A DNA stretch of 64,000 bases from Agrobacterium rosae (GTDB lineage Bacteria; Pseudomonadota; Alphaproteobacteria; Rhizobiales; Rhizobiaceae): assembly GCF_002915175.1 (NCBI RefSeq), contig NZ_NXEJ01000012.1:290726-354725 (forward strand), given 5' to 3'. A model generated the notes under the pieces. That model searched no databases, had not been told where the DNA came from, and saw nothing but the letters and a program-made list of their open reading frames with translations. How positions within the stretch are numbered: the first letter of the stretch is position 1; each line of letters starts with the position of its first letter. Shown here one piece after another: positions 45,790-54,818 of this stretch. The translations under genes and the position numbers were made by a program.

Positions 45790-47016
45790 ATGACGACAAT
45801 TCTTCTAAAAAATGCCTGCATCGTTGATGGCTCACAAAATAAGCCAGCTGATCCGGTTGATATCTTTATCCGGGACGATCTCATCGTGGACGTGCGCAGC
45901 GGGATAATAGAGCAGGCTGACCAGGTGGTCGATCTTACAGGCAAGACTGTATTGCCGGGCCTGATCGACGGACATGTGCATGTTATCGCCACAAAACTCG
46001 ATCTGGGCGCGAACGCGGACTTGCCTAATTCTTTGGTAGCGTTACGGTCTGCCAACATCATGAGGGCGATGTTGATGCGCGGCTTTACGACTGTTCGTGA
46101 CCTTGGCGGCGCCGATCATGGCCTGGTGGAGGCATTGCAAGAAAGAGCAATCGTCGGTCCACGATTGATCATTTGCGGCAAGGCGCTGTCCCAGACCGGT
46201 GGCCATACCGACTATAGAGGCCGGTTCAATCGTCGTTCGGTTGAACATTACCCGGATCAACTGGGAGCTTTGGGGCGTATTTGCGACGGCGTCGATGCGG
46301 TTCGTCAAGCCTGCCGCGAAGAAATCAAAGGTGGCGCGCAATTCATCAAGCTCATGGCAAATGGTGGCGTCTCATCGCCGACCGATCCTATCGCAAACCT
46401 TGGCTTCTCGCGAGATGAAATGCTTGCGGCTGTCGAGGAGGCGGAGAATGCCCAGACCTATGTTGCCGCTCACCTTTACACGGATGCTGCAATTCGCCGA
46501 GCTATCGAATGCGGCGTCAAATCAATCGAGCATGGCAATCTGATCACGCCTGAAACGGCAAATTTGGCGCGCGAACGCGGAGCATTCGTCGTGCCGACCA
46601 ACATCGTCTATGATCGTCTGGCCAAGGACGGCGCATCACTCGGCCTTCCACCGGTTTCTGTCGCGAAGATTGAAGACGTGCGGAGCGCGGGTTTCAAAGC
46701 CCTCAAGGTTCTACATGAAGCGGGTGTAACGATGGTTTATGGCACCGACCTTCTCGGAGAAATGCATGAGCATCAGTCAGATGAATTTGTTCTACGGGGC
46801 GAGCACCTTCCCGCCGCAGACGTCATTCGATCCGCCACGCTCGATGCCGCAAAAGCCCTGGGTTACGAGGGCAAGCTCGGAACCGTCGCCGCTGGTGCAT
46901 TTGCAGACCTTATCGTGGTCGACGGCAATCCTCTTGAGAACCTGTCTTTGTTAACCGGCCAGGGTCAACATATGCCGTTTATTCTCAAAGGCGGAGAATT
47001 TGTCAAAGGTCTTTGA
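45790..47016 (+). CDS. Amidohydrolase-superfamily enzyme (imidazolonepropionase/prolidase-like)
   Basis: ATG 45790 (408 aa) follows an in-frame TTG. Metal motifs are GLIDGHVHV near residue 60, a carboxylatable Lys in QFIKLMANGG, HLYTD, SIEHGN and VYGTDLLGE with the catalytic Asp. The set resembles metal-dependent imidazolonepropionase-like and Xaa-Pro-dipeptidase-type amidohydrolases. It ends the RpiR-controlled unit, so a transported cyclic amide or dipeptide-like compound is a reasonable substrate class. Confidence 0.87.
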   Translation: MTTILLKNACIVDGSQNKPADPVDIFIRDDLIVDVRSGIIEQADQVVDLTGKTVLPGLIDGHVHVIATKLDLGANADLPNSLVALRSANIMRAMLMRGFTTVRDLGGADHGLVEALQERAIVGPRLIICGKALSQTGGHTDYRGRFNRRSVEHYPDQLGALGRICDGVDAVRQACREEIKGGAQFIKLMANGGVSSPTDPIANLGFSRDEMLAAVEEAENAQTYVAAHLYTDAAIRRAIECGVKSIEHGNLITPETANLARERGAFVVPTNIVYDRLAKDGASLGLPPVSVAKIEDVRSAGFKALKVLHEAGVTMVYGTDLLGEMHEHQSDEFVLRGEHLPAADVIRSATLDAAKALGYEGKLGTVAAGAFADLIVVDGNPLENLSLLTGQGQHMPFILKGGEFVKGL

Positions 47017-47417
47017 TATTCCGGGACTACTCTTGGTCTTGATTTCTGCCTTGTTTTGACAATTGGGGCGAGCGGCGCCTCCCGTGGCTTTGGCGCCATC
47101 GTCACCACACGGGCTCTTGAAGGGACGACCCCGTCGTCGCCAACGCCCGCATCCGAAAGCAATCAACGATCGGTTTGGTGAGCAATCAAACTGTTGTCAG
47201 CGATTGTGCAGACATTGTCGGCAAGGTGCGAACCGTGAGCGCCGCCCCCAGCCATAACCAACCCGCGGGCCCTCAAAAGCTGGTTGAGGTCCAGGTCCCT
47301 TTGCCAACGGCCCTTTGCGCCTGCCGCTCGGTACGATACCGTCGCAGCGATCAAAAAGAAGCATGCACGGGACGCTGGTTAAACGTCATCCGATAGGAGG
47401 CCGCTTTCGATCTCCCA
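47017..47417. other. Gene-poor stretch before the long repeat
   Basis: About 400 bp with several overlapping open frames on both strands, none with a recognised motif. No terminator or promoter could be assigned with confidence. Confidence 0.4.
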
Positions 47418-47635
47418 CGCCTTGAAAGGATATGAACCAGCGACCCTGCCAATCAATTTTCCCGGTTGAGAGATTGTCTTATTAAGGCAATATCTTGGGG
47501 CGATTTGAATAAGATCGATCGGTCTCGTCATCTCATGGCGCCAGTTAGCATCACTGATTGAAGCACCGTGCGGAGATTAAGTGCTATAAAGTCCGCATAA
47601 CTGCGGAGATTAAACTTGCTATTCTCCGCATTCGG
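47418..47635. repeat. Long repeat copy 1: orphan Fic-operator region
   Basis: This 218-bp segment is nearly identical to 62228-62410. Differences are about 36 bp of extra sequence here near 47480-47515 and a few substitutions. It contains the dispersed motif at its left end and both 33-bp operator units (TGCGGA at 47569 and 47602, TCCGCA ending 47597 and 47630). In the other copy a Fic gene starts 16 bp after the repeat. Here unrelated DNA follows, so the operator has no Fic gene. Confidence 0.85.
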
Positions 47636-47951
47636 ACGCCAACGGGATTCACGGCGGACCGGGATAATGCTTTTATCGTCGGCATTCTCCTTTTACGAGT
47701 GATACTCGTTGCAATCGTAGCAGTGTCGGCCATTCTTTCAGTCGCTATGTATTCGCTGGCCGGACGAATAGAGACTGGACAGTTTGCGATCACAAGGATC
47801 AGGCGCTAATGCGCAGCCGCGGGTCTCTTCGCAACCGTGATCATATTTCCAGGCGTATTGTGGCTAGAGTTGTGTTGATCGCAGCGCCTCGGCCCATAGG
47901 AAATTCCGTGCCCGCTATCCTGAGAAGACAGCGGGCACCTTTATTCACACC
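47636..47951. other. Region between the long repeat and the alcohol dehydrogenase gene
   Basis: No gene is supported. An open frame to 47809 includes a hydrophobic stretch (AFIVGILLLRVILVAIVAV) but has no credible start. The right end holds the dehydrogenase terminator. Confidence 0.4.
47908..47938 (-). terminator. Terminator-like hairpin downstream of the zinc alcohol dehydrogenase
   Basis: GTGCCCGCT and AGCGGGCAC form a perfect 9-bp stem with a 13-nt loop, 13 bp beyond the dehydrogenase stop. The T-run is weak on either strand. Confidence 0.65.
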
Positions 47952-49115
47952 TCAGCCGTGGGGTTTTATAACCACCTTCACGCAACCGTCTGTCTTGTCG
48001 CGGAACGACTTATAGGCCTCCGGCCCTTGTTCAAGCCCGATACGGTGGGTGATCAGGAAGGAAGGATCGATTTTCCCTTCGACAATCAGCTGCATGAGCG
48101 GTTCCAGATAGCGCTGGACATGCGTTTGCCCTGTCTTCAAGGTCAGCCCCTTACCCACCAAGGCGCCAAGCGGAGCAGGAACCGCCGAGCCTATGAACAC
48201 GCCCGGGAGAGATACGGTGCCGCCGGGTCTACAAGCAAGGATCGCCTGGCTTAGAGCATAGGGCCGTTCCATGGAGGTCAGCTTGGTCTGAAGGGTTTCC
48301 ATAACCCCACCGGCACCGTGACTTTCCATGCCAACCGCTTCGATGACGGCATCAGGTCCTTGACCATTCGTCATATCGAGAATGCGCTCTTGCAGACCTT
48401 CGTCGGAATAATCGAGCGTTTCCGCACCGGATTGCCGTGCGAGTGCGAGGCGTTCAGGGATTGTATCTATCGCAATCACCCGTTCTGCTCCCAGAAGGAA
48501 AGCTGATTTTATGGCGAACAGCCCAACAGGACCGCAGCCGAACACGGCGACGGTCTGGCCCCGCTTGATGTCGCAATTTTCGGCAGCCATGTAGCCGGTC
48601 GGAAAGATATCGCTCAGGAAAAGTACTTGCTCGTCACTCAGGCCTTCCGGCACCACGATTGGTCCCACGTCAGCATAAGGCACACGAAGATACTCGGCCT
48701 GACCGCCTGGGAAACGTCCGTATGTTTCGGAATAGCCAAACAATCCCGCCGTTGGGTAACCAATCTGCTTCGCCTGCTCGCCACCATTAGGGTTGGATCG
48801 TTCGCACAGCGAAAACAGGTTCCACTTGCACATGCGGCAATCGCCGCAGGAGATGGTAAACGGCACAACGACCCGGTCACCAACCTTCAGCTTGGAGTTG
48901 CCGCGGCCGACTTCAACGACTTCGCCCATGGTCTCATGGCCCATGACGTCGCCAGCATGCATTCCGGGAACGAAACCGCCATAGAGATGGAGATCGGAGC
49001 CGCAAATCGCGCAACTCGTCACTTTGATAATTGCGTCACGATCATCCTGGATGATGGGGTCGTCCACCTGTTCACAGCGAATGTCTCCGCTTCCGTGCCA
49101 CGTTAAAGCTTTCAC
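47952..49115 (-). CDS. Zinc-dependent alcohol dehydrogenase (glutathione-independent formaldehyde dehydrogenase-like)
   Basis: The start is GTG 49115, with GGAGG 7 bp upstream (387 aa). The catalytic Zn ligands are in CAICGSDLH and [12 protein letters not shown], the structural Zn site is the four-Cys [16 protein letters not shown], and the NAD-binding motif is [11 protein letters not shown] near residue 190. The insert and length match the glutathione-independent formaldehyde/long-chain zinc dehydrogenase branch common in rhizobia. It probably detoxifies aldehydes or alcohols. Its neighbours upstream are stress-type secreted proteins in the same direction. Confidence 0.87.
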   Translation of the reverse strand: MKALTWHGSGDIRCEQVDDPIIQDDRDAIIKVTSCAICGSDLHLYGGFVPGMHAGDVMGHETMGEVVEVGRGNSKLKVGDRVVVPFTISCGDCRMCKWNLFSLCERSNPNGGEQAKQIGYPTAGLFGYSETYGRFPGGQAEYLRVPYADVGPIVVPEGLSDEQVLFLSDIFPTGYMAAENCDIKRGQTVAVFGCGPVGLFAIKSAFLLGAERVIAIDTIPERLALARQSGAETLDYSDEGLQERILDMTNGQGPDAVIEAVGMESHGAGGVMETLQTKLTSMERPYALSQAILACRPGGTVSLPGVFIGSAVPAPLGALVGKGLTLKTGQTHVQRYLEPLMQLIVEGKIDPSFLITHRIGLEQGPEAYKSFRDKTDGCVKVVIKPHG

Positions 49116-49233
49116 GTTCAATCCTCCGATTTTTTCGATGATGGGCGTTGGAAATGGGGGCCAGAACGCCGCCCTTCGTGCGCCGAGGTCGCAGGCTTGC
49201 CCAGCGCCATAGCCGGGCTTACCAAGCGATCGA

Positions 49234-49767
49234 TCAGTGTGCAGCAACCAGTTTGATCACATGCATTTTGTGCATTTCGAGCTTTGGAAGAGTTTTGGTA
49301 GCAAACTCCTTTACCGCAGCACCGTCACCGCCCTTTGCATAGGTTGCAAATAGCGTAACCGCCTCCATATGCGCTGTGGTCTGCATCTCGATATACAGTG
49401 GCTGGAACTCTGCGTCGGATGCGCCCTTCAAAATCTCGAGCATTCCGGCATGTTTCGGCGAAAGCTTGGGCGCTTCATCACCCAGCTTGGCTACCTTTTT
49501 CAGTTCTTCCGCAGCCATCGTGTGATCGGCGATCATCTGTTTTGCGAATTCCTTGACGTCGGCATCCTGGGCCTTTTGCTCGGCCAGCTTGCTGGACTCG
49601 ATTTCGAAGGCGTTGGAGCTGGTCACGACGTTGACGAAAGACGTTCTGTCCATGTTCATCGCAGGGGCGGCAGTATCGGCGCTTGCGGGCATGGCGGCTG
49701 TTGCCATCGACGCGCAGGAGGACGCTAAGGCAATGGCGGTGAGGGTCGATTTGAAAATAGTCTTCAT
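49234..49767 (-). CDS. DUF4142-domain secreted protein
   Basis: ATG 49767 is preferred (AAGGA 9 bp upstream); an ATG two codons earlier is possible. The 177-aa product has a signal peptide ending near ATAAMPA and the DUF4142 helical core ([53 protein letters not shown]). This ferritin-like periplasmic family is of unproven function and often general-stress-controlled in Rhizobiales. It is 12 bp downstream of the lipase-like gene, so both are probably cotranscribed. Confidence 0.87.
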   Translation of the reverse strand: MKTIFKSTLTAIALASSCASMATAAMPASADTAAPAMNMDRTSFVNVVTSSNAFEIESSKLAEQKAQDADVKEFAKQMIADHTMAAEELKKVAKLGDEAPKLSPKHAGMLEILKGASDAEFQPLYIEMQTTAHMEAVTLFATYAKGGDGAAVKEFATKTLPKLEMHKMHVIKLVAAH

Positions 49768-49779
49768 GGTCATTAATCC

Positions 49780-50835
49780 TTACTTGGCTTTGGCAAAGGC
49801 AGCGGTGAGATCGGCGACAGCGAGATCGACCGCCTGCTTGGCTTCAGGAACCACTTTGCCCATCCCGAAGAATTCATGCGTCACGCCATTATAGGTCTTG
49901 GTATTCACCGCCACCCCGGCATCCTTCAGCTTGGATGCATATGTTTCACCATCGGAGCGAAGAGGGTCGATCTGCGCGAGGATTACGGTTGCAGGGGCAA
50001 CACCTGCCAGATCAGAACGGCCGTTGAGATTGATCCGTGGATCCTTTGTGTCGTCCTTGGAGGAAACAGTGTTCTTCACAAACCACTCCATGTCGGCCTT
50101 GCCAAGCGGCTTGGCGTTGGCATTTTCCTTGTAGGACGGTGTGTCCATATCGTTACCGGCAACTGGGTAGACGAGCAGCTGATGAACCGGCTGTTTGGTC
50201 TTCATATCCTTGGCCATTAGCGCAACATTGGCCGCAAGATTGCCGCCTGCGCTTTCGCCAGCGACAGCAATTTTATCCGAGTTGCCGTTCAGCTCGTGGA
50301 TATTTTCCACCACCCACTTATAGGCCGTCCATGCGTCGTCATGAGCCGCAGGAAACTTGTGTTCTGGCGCATGACGATATTCGACAGAAACGACAATGGC
50401 GTTGGCTCCCATAGCCAGTGCACGCGGGGCGCTGTCATAGACATTGATATCGGCAACGACCCAGCCGCCGCCATGATAATAGACGACTACGGGGAACGGT
50501 CCATTTCCGCCCGGAATGTAGACACGTGCAGCAAGACCTCCTTCTTTTGAGGGAATTGCGATGTCTTTTGTCGTTACCTGCGCTTCTGGATTTGAAGACA
50601 AGCGCTTATCCCATTGCACAGCATGTGCTGCATCTGCTGGGCTTGCCTGCGCGCGCGCTTCCTGTACGGCCAATGTTGAAAACGGCTTGGCATCAAGCGC
50701 ACCCAGTTTGTCCAGAACGGCCTGCATCTCGATGGTCGGCTTGCCCATCTCCTGGGCCATAGACGGCATTGCCGTCGCGAGCGGGAGGATCAAGGCAAGG
50801 GCTGCGGTACCATAGTAACGTGGTCGGATATTCAT
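49780..50835 (-). CDS. Secreted alpha/beta hydrolase of the hormone-sensitive-lipase family
   Basis: This 351-aa protein has a clear Sec signal (to about PSMAQE). The HSL-family oxyanion motif YYHGGGWV, nucleophile elbow GESAGG, acid Asp in DPLRSDGE and His in THEFFG are all present. It is an esterase acting on short acyl esters, here exported. A GGAAC-N16-GGTT element lies upstream (50865-50889, minus strand), suggesting general-stress control. Confidence 0.88.
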   Translation of the reverse strand: MNIRPRYYGTAALALILPLATAMPSMAQEMGKPTIEMQAVLDKLGALDAKPFSTLAVQEARAQASPADAAHAVQWDKRLSSNPEAQVTTKDIAIPSKEGGLAARVYIPGGNGPFPVVVYYHGGGWVVADINVYDSAPRALAMGANAIVVSVEYRHAPEHKFPAAHDDAWTAYKWVVENIHELNGNSDKIAVAGESAGGNLAANVALMAKDMKTKQPVHQLLVYPVAGNDMDTPSYKENANAKPLGKADMEWFVKNTVSSKDDTKDPRINLNGRSDLAGVAPATVILAQIDPLRSDGETYASKLKDAGVAVNTKTYNGVTHEFFGMGKVVPEAKQAVDLAVADLTAAFAKAK

Positions 50836-51636
50836 TCGCTATTCTCCCGTTTCATAGATCCTGAAACCGGGGCGCGACGCATAAGTTCCTACAATACATG
50901 AAGAGAAATTATTTTTGGCTTACGATGAAAATTGCCGATTGAAGATAGACAGGTGGTAACTTCTCAACTTAGATTTCTATTGAAACCTTCTGTCGACATT
51001 AGCCTTAGTTCCCGTGATCTATAGTTTCACCGTGATCCGTATTTTCAAATATCCCAAAAAACCTAACATGATTGCGACGGCATCAGACACGCTCCTCGTC
51101 AATCGCGGTCATATATATAAGTCGGCAACCGCGACTGTGATCGTGCGAATGTCGGCGGCTCGTGCGGCTGTGCAACGCCACTGCCAATACTCTGTGCGAA
51201 TGTTGCCCAGAGGCCTCGGATGCGCCCAACATAGGAACACGTCAGCTTGAGCTTTGCCCTTAACCGCCCTTAGCTCGTGAGTGGAATAGAGCCCTTTGCC
51301 CGTCTGTTGCTTGACGCTAGATCGCGTCCGATCTCTAAGAGCCTCGCAGTGCAAAGTCCAACTTCGGACTTCGTATATTTGGTAATGGGATTTGAACAAC
51401 GAATGTTGGACCAATTTTTTATCTGTGTCTCAGAAATAGCTCGAGCTCACTGACTGAGACACTTGGCCCAGCCCATCCGGTTACCCACTTCAACAAAAAT
51501 GCCGGGGCGAAACCGTACCGACCTTCCTAACGCCTGCGCGATCTAGCAGCGTTTATTGCGCGCATATTTACAGACTAAAAAAATCGGGTTTTTGTGATAC
51601 GTTCACATTTGAGGTAGCTGACTGACGGCATAACGA
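50836..51636. other. Long intergenic region
   Basis: About 800 bp, AT-richer to the eye than its surroundings. Apart from the EcfG-like element next to the hydrolase gene, no gene, repeat or RNA could be supported. Confidence 0.45.
50865..50889 (-). promoter_or_regulatory. Possible EcfG-type promoter of the hydrolase/DUF4142 unit
   Basis: On the minus strand GGAAC (50885-50889) and GGTT (50865-50868) are separated by 16 bp. The EcfG consensus is GGAAC-N16/17-CGTT, so the -10 differs by one base. Confidence 0.4.
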
Positions 51637-51894
51637 ATGAAACCGAATGCAGAAATCACGATTTTAGGATTCGTTACACGTCGACCTAGCGCCACAACCT
51701 GTCCGAGCGAAGTGGCGCGAAGTCTTGCGGAGAATGACGGTGCCCCGCTTGAATGGCGCAAATATATGCCGGTTGTCCACGAAGCGGTCGATGCCTTAAA
51801 TGCGCGATCGGAGATTAGCCTTACCTGGAAGTCGCTCGCGATGCCGGAGCGAAAAGGTCCCTACAGAATAGGCGGTCCCAAGGGCAATCACTGA
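51637..51894 (+). CDS. DUF3253-family small protein
   Basis: This 85-aa protein has the family pattern TCPSEVARSL ... WRKYMPVVHEAVDALNAR ... ISLTWKS and the closing GPYRIGGPKG. DUF3253 members are short cytosolic proteins resembling a winged helix; their function is not known. The ribosome site is poor (ACGGC). It is transcribed alone towards the DUF892 gene 157 bp away. Confidence 0.72.
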   Translation: MKPNAEITILGFVTRRPSATTCPSEVARSLAENDGAPLEWRKYMPVVHEAVDALNARSEISLTWKSLAMPERKGPYRIGGPKGNH

Positions 51895-51985
51895 CGGGCT
51901 TATTATCGCAATGAGGCAATCAGGATGGAGTTGAGAACAGTAGCTACATCTTAGATACGGGTCAGCGTAGTTATTCTCGGGGGTT

Positions 51986-52010
51986 GGAACATAAGGTGCC
52001 AAGGCTCGTT
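51986..52010 (+). promoter_or_regulatory. EcfG (general stress response) promoter of the DUF892 gene
   Basis: GGAAC at 51986-51990 and CGTT at 52007-52010 are separated by exactly 16 bp, an exact match to the alphaproteobacterial EcfG consensus, 42 bp before the start codon. Confidence 0.72.
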
Positions 52011-52051
52011 CACAGTCGCCGGATACACGGCTGCCTCAAGGGAGAAACGAT

Positions 52052-52729
52052 ATGGCAACTGCTCAAAAAGCCACCAAGGATGACAAGTCTTCGAAAACCG
52101 TCGCAAAAAAGACTGCGCGAGCTTCCGGAACGAAAAGTGTAGCTGCAAATGCTGAGACTCGTAAAAAGCGAGCACAGGCGGTCGCAACAAAGTCCGCCTC
52201 CCGTACGGTCGCACGAGCTTCTGCAAAGGATGACAAGAGCCTTTCCGACCTATTTGAACACGCGCTTGGTGATATCTATTACGCTGAGAAGAAAATTTAC
52301 AAATCTTTACCGAAGATGATCAAGGCTGCGGATCATCCAGAATTGGTTCAGGCCTTGACCTCGCATCGCGAGGAAACTGCAGGTCAGATCGAGAAGCTGG
52401 AAGCAATTTTCGAGCTCCTGGGCAAACGTGCAAAAGCGGAAAAGTGTGATGCCATAGACGGTATCTTGGAGGAGAGCGAAAGCCTGCTGGACGATTTTGG
52501 TTCGAGCGTAGCAGCAGATGCTGCTATCATCTTCAGCTGCCAGGCGATCGAGCACTATGAGATCACCCGTTATGGCTCAATGAGCGCCTTCGCAGACGCT
52601 CTAGGTATGGACGAAGCCAAGAAGCACATCGACGAGATTCTCGCTCAAGAAAAAGCTGCAGATACCAGTCTTACAGAGCTTGCCGAGGACTCTGTAAACG
52701 CTGCTGCAGCTGAGTACGACGACGAGTAA
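52052..52729 (+). CDS. DUF892 (YciE-like) ferritin-like protein with Lys/Ala-rich N-terminus
   Basis: The protein is 225 aa. The first about 70 residues are rich in Lys, Ala, Ser and Thr without hydrophobic stretches, a histone-tail-like extension that could bind DNA. From SLSDLFEHALGDIYYAEKKI onward is the DUF892 four-helix domain (SHREETAGQIEKLE, SCQAIEHYEITRYG), whose Glu/His residues form a ferritin-like di-metal site. Family members respond to stress. A tailed version may protect DNA in the way Dps does, which is inference. It has an exact EcfG promoter. Confidence 0.88.
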   Translation: MATAQKATKDDKSSKTVAKKTARASGTKSVAANAETRKKRAQAVATKSASRTVARASAKDDKSLSDLFEHALGDIYYAEKKIYKSLPKMIKAADHPELVQALTSHREETAGQIEKLEAIFELLGKRAKAEKCDAIDGILEESESLLDDFGSSVAADAAIIFSCQAIEHYEITRYGSMSAFADALGMDEAKKHIDEILAQEKAADTSLTELAEDSVNAAAAEYDDE

Positions 52730-53083
52730 GCTGCTCAGTCAACACAAAGGGCTGGCCGCGGCCATGCTGGCCAGCCTTCCTTCGCACTCTGTCAAGAGAA
52801 CATAGAGGCACAAAGAAGCCGTTCCACGACTTAAATCCAATCGCTGCGCTTCTATGTTCAGTATTGTCTATCTTGTGGTTGTGACTGTCGCTTTAGTCGT
52901 AGCAATGGCCTGAGCCGATGATTTGGTTAGCGCAGCTGGCCGCCCCCGCCAATGTGCTGATGCGTCTACGGTGGCGCGGCTCCACCGGCTTTGCAGAGAA
53001 GCCAACTCTCGCACTGCCTATGGTCAGCGGAATTTTTTTGCCAGACCCGTGATCAATTTGATCAAGACACGAAGTAACGGTGC
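52730..53083. other. Region between the DUF892 gene and the IS element
   Basis: Contains the DUF892 terminator-like hairpin and otherwise no supported gene. The five bases GGTGC at 53079-53083 are the left copy of the IS target duplication. Confidence 0.5.
52750..52776 (+). terminator. Terminator-like hairpin after the DUF892 gene
   Basis: GGCTGGCC and GGCCAGCC form a perfect 8-bp stem around an 11-nt loop, 20 bp after the stop. Only TT follows, so termination may be partial. Confidence 0.6.
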
Positions 53084-53115
53084 TGGAGTGCACCCCATTT
53101 CACCGGACAGGTCGG

Positions 53116-53943
53116 CTAGGTTGATTTAGCTCTGATGAACTGCCGAGGGGAAGCCATCTTGAACGCGGAATGGGGATGGATTTCGTTGTAGTCCTCGATC
53201 CATCCGTCGATGAGCCGGAGCGCTGTTTGGGCGTCCGGAACTTGGGATATCCAAATATAGTCCCGCTTCAACGTTTTGACGAAAGCTTCCGACATGCCAT
53301 TCGACTGCGGGCTGGCGACCGGCGTGAAGCAAGGTATCAGATTGAGTGCCTGGGCGAACAGCCTTGTCTCCCGCGCGGTGTAAGCCGAACCATTGTCCGA
53401 GAGGTGCTCGATAGCATTGGGGGCTCGGGTTACGCGGAAGCGTTTCTCGACTGCCTCCAACATCATGTCGCGCACGTCAGAGCCGGAGATGCCTGCATTG
53501 GCGACTGCCGTCCAAGCGATGATCTCGCGGTCGAAGGCGTCGATGATGAAGGCGAGACGAATGATCTCGCCATTCCAGCAGGTGAACTCCAGACCGTCCG
53601 AGCACCAGCGAAGGTTAGAGCGCATGACCATGACCTTGCCATCATGGATGCGGCCTTTGCGAACGGCCGTATGTTTCTCGAGCAGCATGGCATGGTTGCC
53701 CATGATACGATGAACCCGTTTGGCGTTGACGACAGGCTGATCGGCGGCTCGCCTTTCGCGATTGAGAAGCGCGGCGATCCGCCGATAGCCATAGGTTGGC
53801 CTTTGATCCACCAGCCTGCGAATGGCGGGCAGAAGCTCTGCATCCTCGATCTTGTGGTAGGGCCCACGCGGCTTTGATTTGCCTTTCAGCCGCTCGATGA
53901 GGTTGGAACGGGAGACGCCTAGCGTGTCTGCGACGGCCTTCAT
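53116..53943 (-). CDS. IS3-family transposase OrfB (integrase core)
   Basis: This 275-aa protein has an HTH_21-like segment (KPRGPYHKIEDAEL ... RPTYGYRRIAALLNRERR) and an rve integrase core. The catalytic DDE residues are Asp in WCSDGLEFTCWNGE, Asp in HLSDNGSAYTA and Glu in SNGMSEAFVKTLKRDYI, and the end reads NEIHPHSAFKMASPRQF. Upstream of its ATG the frame stays open (DIAADLVAEGRFA), consistent with expression as an OrfAB fusion by -1 frameshift at the A7 run. Confidence 0.92.
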   Translation of the reverse strand: MKAVADTLGVSRSNLIERLKGKSKPRGPYHKIEDAELLPAIRRLVDQRPTYGYRRIAALLNRERRAADQPVVNAKRVHRIMGNHAMLLEKHTAVRKGRIHDGKVMVMRSNLRWCSDGLEFTCWNGEIIRLAFIIDAFDREIIAWTAVANAGISGSDVRDMMLEAVEKRFRVTRAPNAIEHLSDNGSAYTARETRLFAQALNLIPCFTPVASPQSNGMSEAFVKTLKRDYIWISQVPDAQTALRLIDGWIEDYNEIHPHSAFKMASPRQFIRAKST

Positions 53944-54329
53944 CGCGAACCGTCCTTCGGCAACAAGATCGGCCGCGATATCCGTTTTTTTGAGTCCGCT
54001 TTGGAAAGGGCGTCGCGGAGGATTTCGACCTCCATTGTCTTACGGCCGAGCATGCGCTCCAGCTCGCGGACGCGATCTTCCAGTTTCTTCACTTCCGAAT
54101 TGCCGACCACCGGCTCGTCAGAATCCACGGCTGCAGCACCTCCCTAGCTCAAAAGCCTGCGCCACCGATAAAGCAAATTGGGCGCAACGCCATGGCGGCG
54201 AGCGGTGGACGATACCGTCTCGCCTGGTTCAAAACTCTGCTCAATCATTGTCAGCTTCTGCTCGGTTGTCCACCGCCTGCGGCGCACATCTCCCGTCAGC
54301 AGTTCAACGTGTCGATACTCGTTAGACAT
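53940..54329 (-). pseudogene. IS3-family OrfA with in-frame amber codon
   Basis: From ATG 54329 the frame encodes the OrfA HTH (RRRRWTTEQKLTMIEQSFEP, STARRHGVAPNLLYRWRRLL) to residue 61, then TAG at 54144-54146. The same frame continues with GGAAAVDSDEPVVGNSEVKK and a leucine-zipper-like helix to the stop at 53940, as in intact OrfA. TAG probably replaces CAG (Gln). Full-length OrfA and the OrfAB fusion therefore cannot be made without suppression. Confidence 0.85.
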
Positions 54330-54403
54330 AAGCCTATACCCAAGCCTGTGCTTGAGCCTTTCTGCTTATGCCGACTGTCCGGTCGAAATGGGGGGGCAGT
54401 TCA

Positions 54404-54818
54404 GGTGCCTTGAAGCGGGGTGAACTTGGGATAATCAGATTAGCACTGTCCTCATCTGGACCAGGGATTGATCACTTCCAGCCCAGTAGCCTAAAACGGG
54501 CTTACGTTGCGAGTTAAGATCGCGAGACCGTCTGCCGCCGCTGTGGCCGCAATATAGCTAACGTCCACTACAGAACCAGAGCTTTCTGCGTCATCGACTT
54601 TTCAAAAACGCGTGCCTATTCCCGGCCAAGATTCGACTCGATCTCGTCCATCAAAGGCTGCCATAGAATGTGCGTAGCTCTGGCACACAACATAAGTACA
54701 GCACGTCCTCTCCTCGAGAGGTCGCGAGCTGTTCGGCTTCATTGACCTTAACCAGGACCGTTCGTTTCATCGCGTTGTTGGCAGTGTTCTAGAGCATATG
54801 GTGCATCATCACGTCACC
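54404..54818. other. Region right of the IS with vapC relic
   Basis: Begins with the right copy of the GGTGC target duplication. Apart from the VapC relic no gene is supported. A short minus-strand open segment from ATG 54770 (MKRTVLVKVNEAEQL) could be a decayed antitoxin start, but it soon loses any resemblance. Confidence 0.4.
54452..54640 (-). pseudogene. VapC (PIN-domain) toxin relic
   Basis: In one minus-strand frame the sequence reads SVVDVSYIAATAAADGLAIL then TRNVSPF, a TAG at 54491-54493, and ATGLEVINPWSR to a stop at 54452. This is the C-terminal half of a VapC/FitB-type PIN toxin with conserved Asp, IAATA and TRN motifs. The upstream part is frameshifted. The in-frame stop and the shifts make it non-functional. 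Confidence 0.72.

Larger units (their letters stand above)
53084..54403 (-). mobile_element. IS3-family (IS2-like) insertion sequence with 5-bp target duplication
   Basis: This is a 1320-bp element. The left end (TGGAGTGCACCCC...) and the right end are imperfect inverted repeats: GCCGAC, TGTCCGG and GAAATGGGG recur in mirrored order. GGTGC occurs immediately outside both ends (53079-53083 and 54404-54408), a 5-bp target duplication showing recent, simple transposition. It carries orfA and orfB on the minus strand, with an A7 slippery run for -1 frameshifting (T7 at 53985-53991 on the plus strand). orfA has an in-frame amber codon, so this copy may be unable to move by itself. Confidence 0.93.

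Noticed and set aside
44847..46061. Long minus-strand open frame opposite the MFS, GAF and amidohydrolase genes
   Set aside because: It spans three well-supported plus-strand genes, has biased shadow composition and no family motif.
47430..47447. tRNA fragment suggested by GGATATGAACC (complement of a T-loop)
   Set aside because: No matching T-stem, acceptor stem or anticodon arm can be drawn, and the conserved A58 equivalent is changed.
47558..47809. Small membrane protein with a hydrophobic helix
   Set aside because: It would need a TTG start inside the operator repeat, has no ribosome site, and its first part is read from operator DNA.
52854..52913. 19-residue hydrophobic peptide (MFSIVYLVVVTVALVVAMA)
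   Set aside because: A clean start-stop frame resembling a small membrane peptide, but without a ribosome site, promoter or known relatives. Too short to support.
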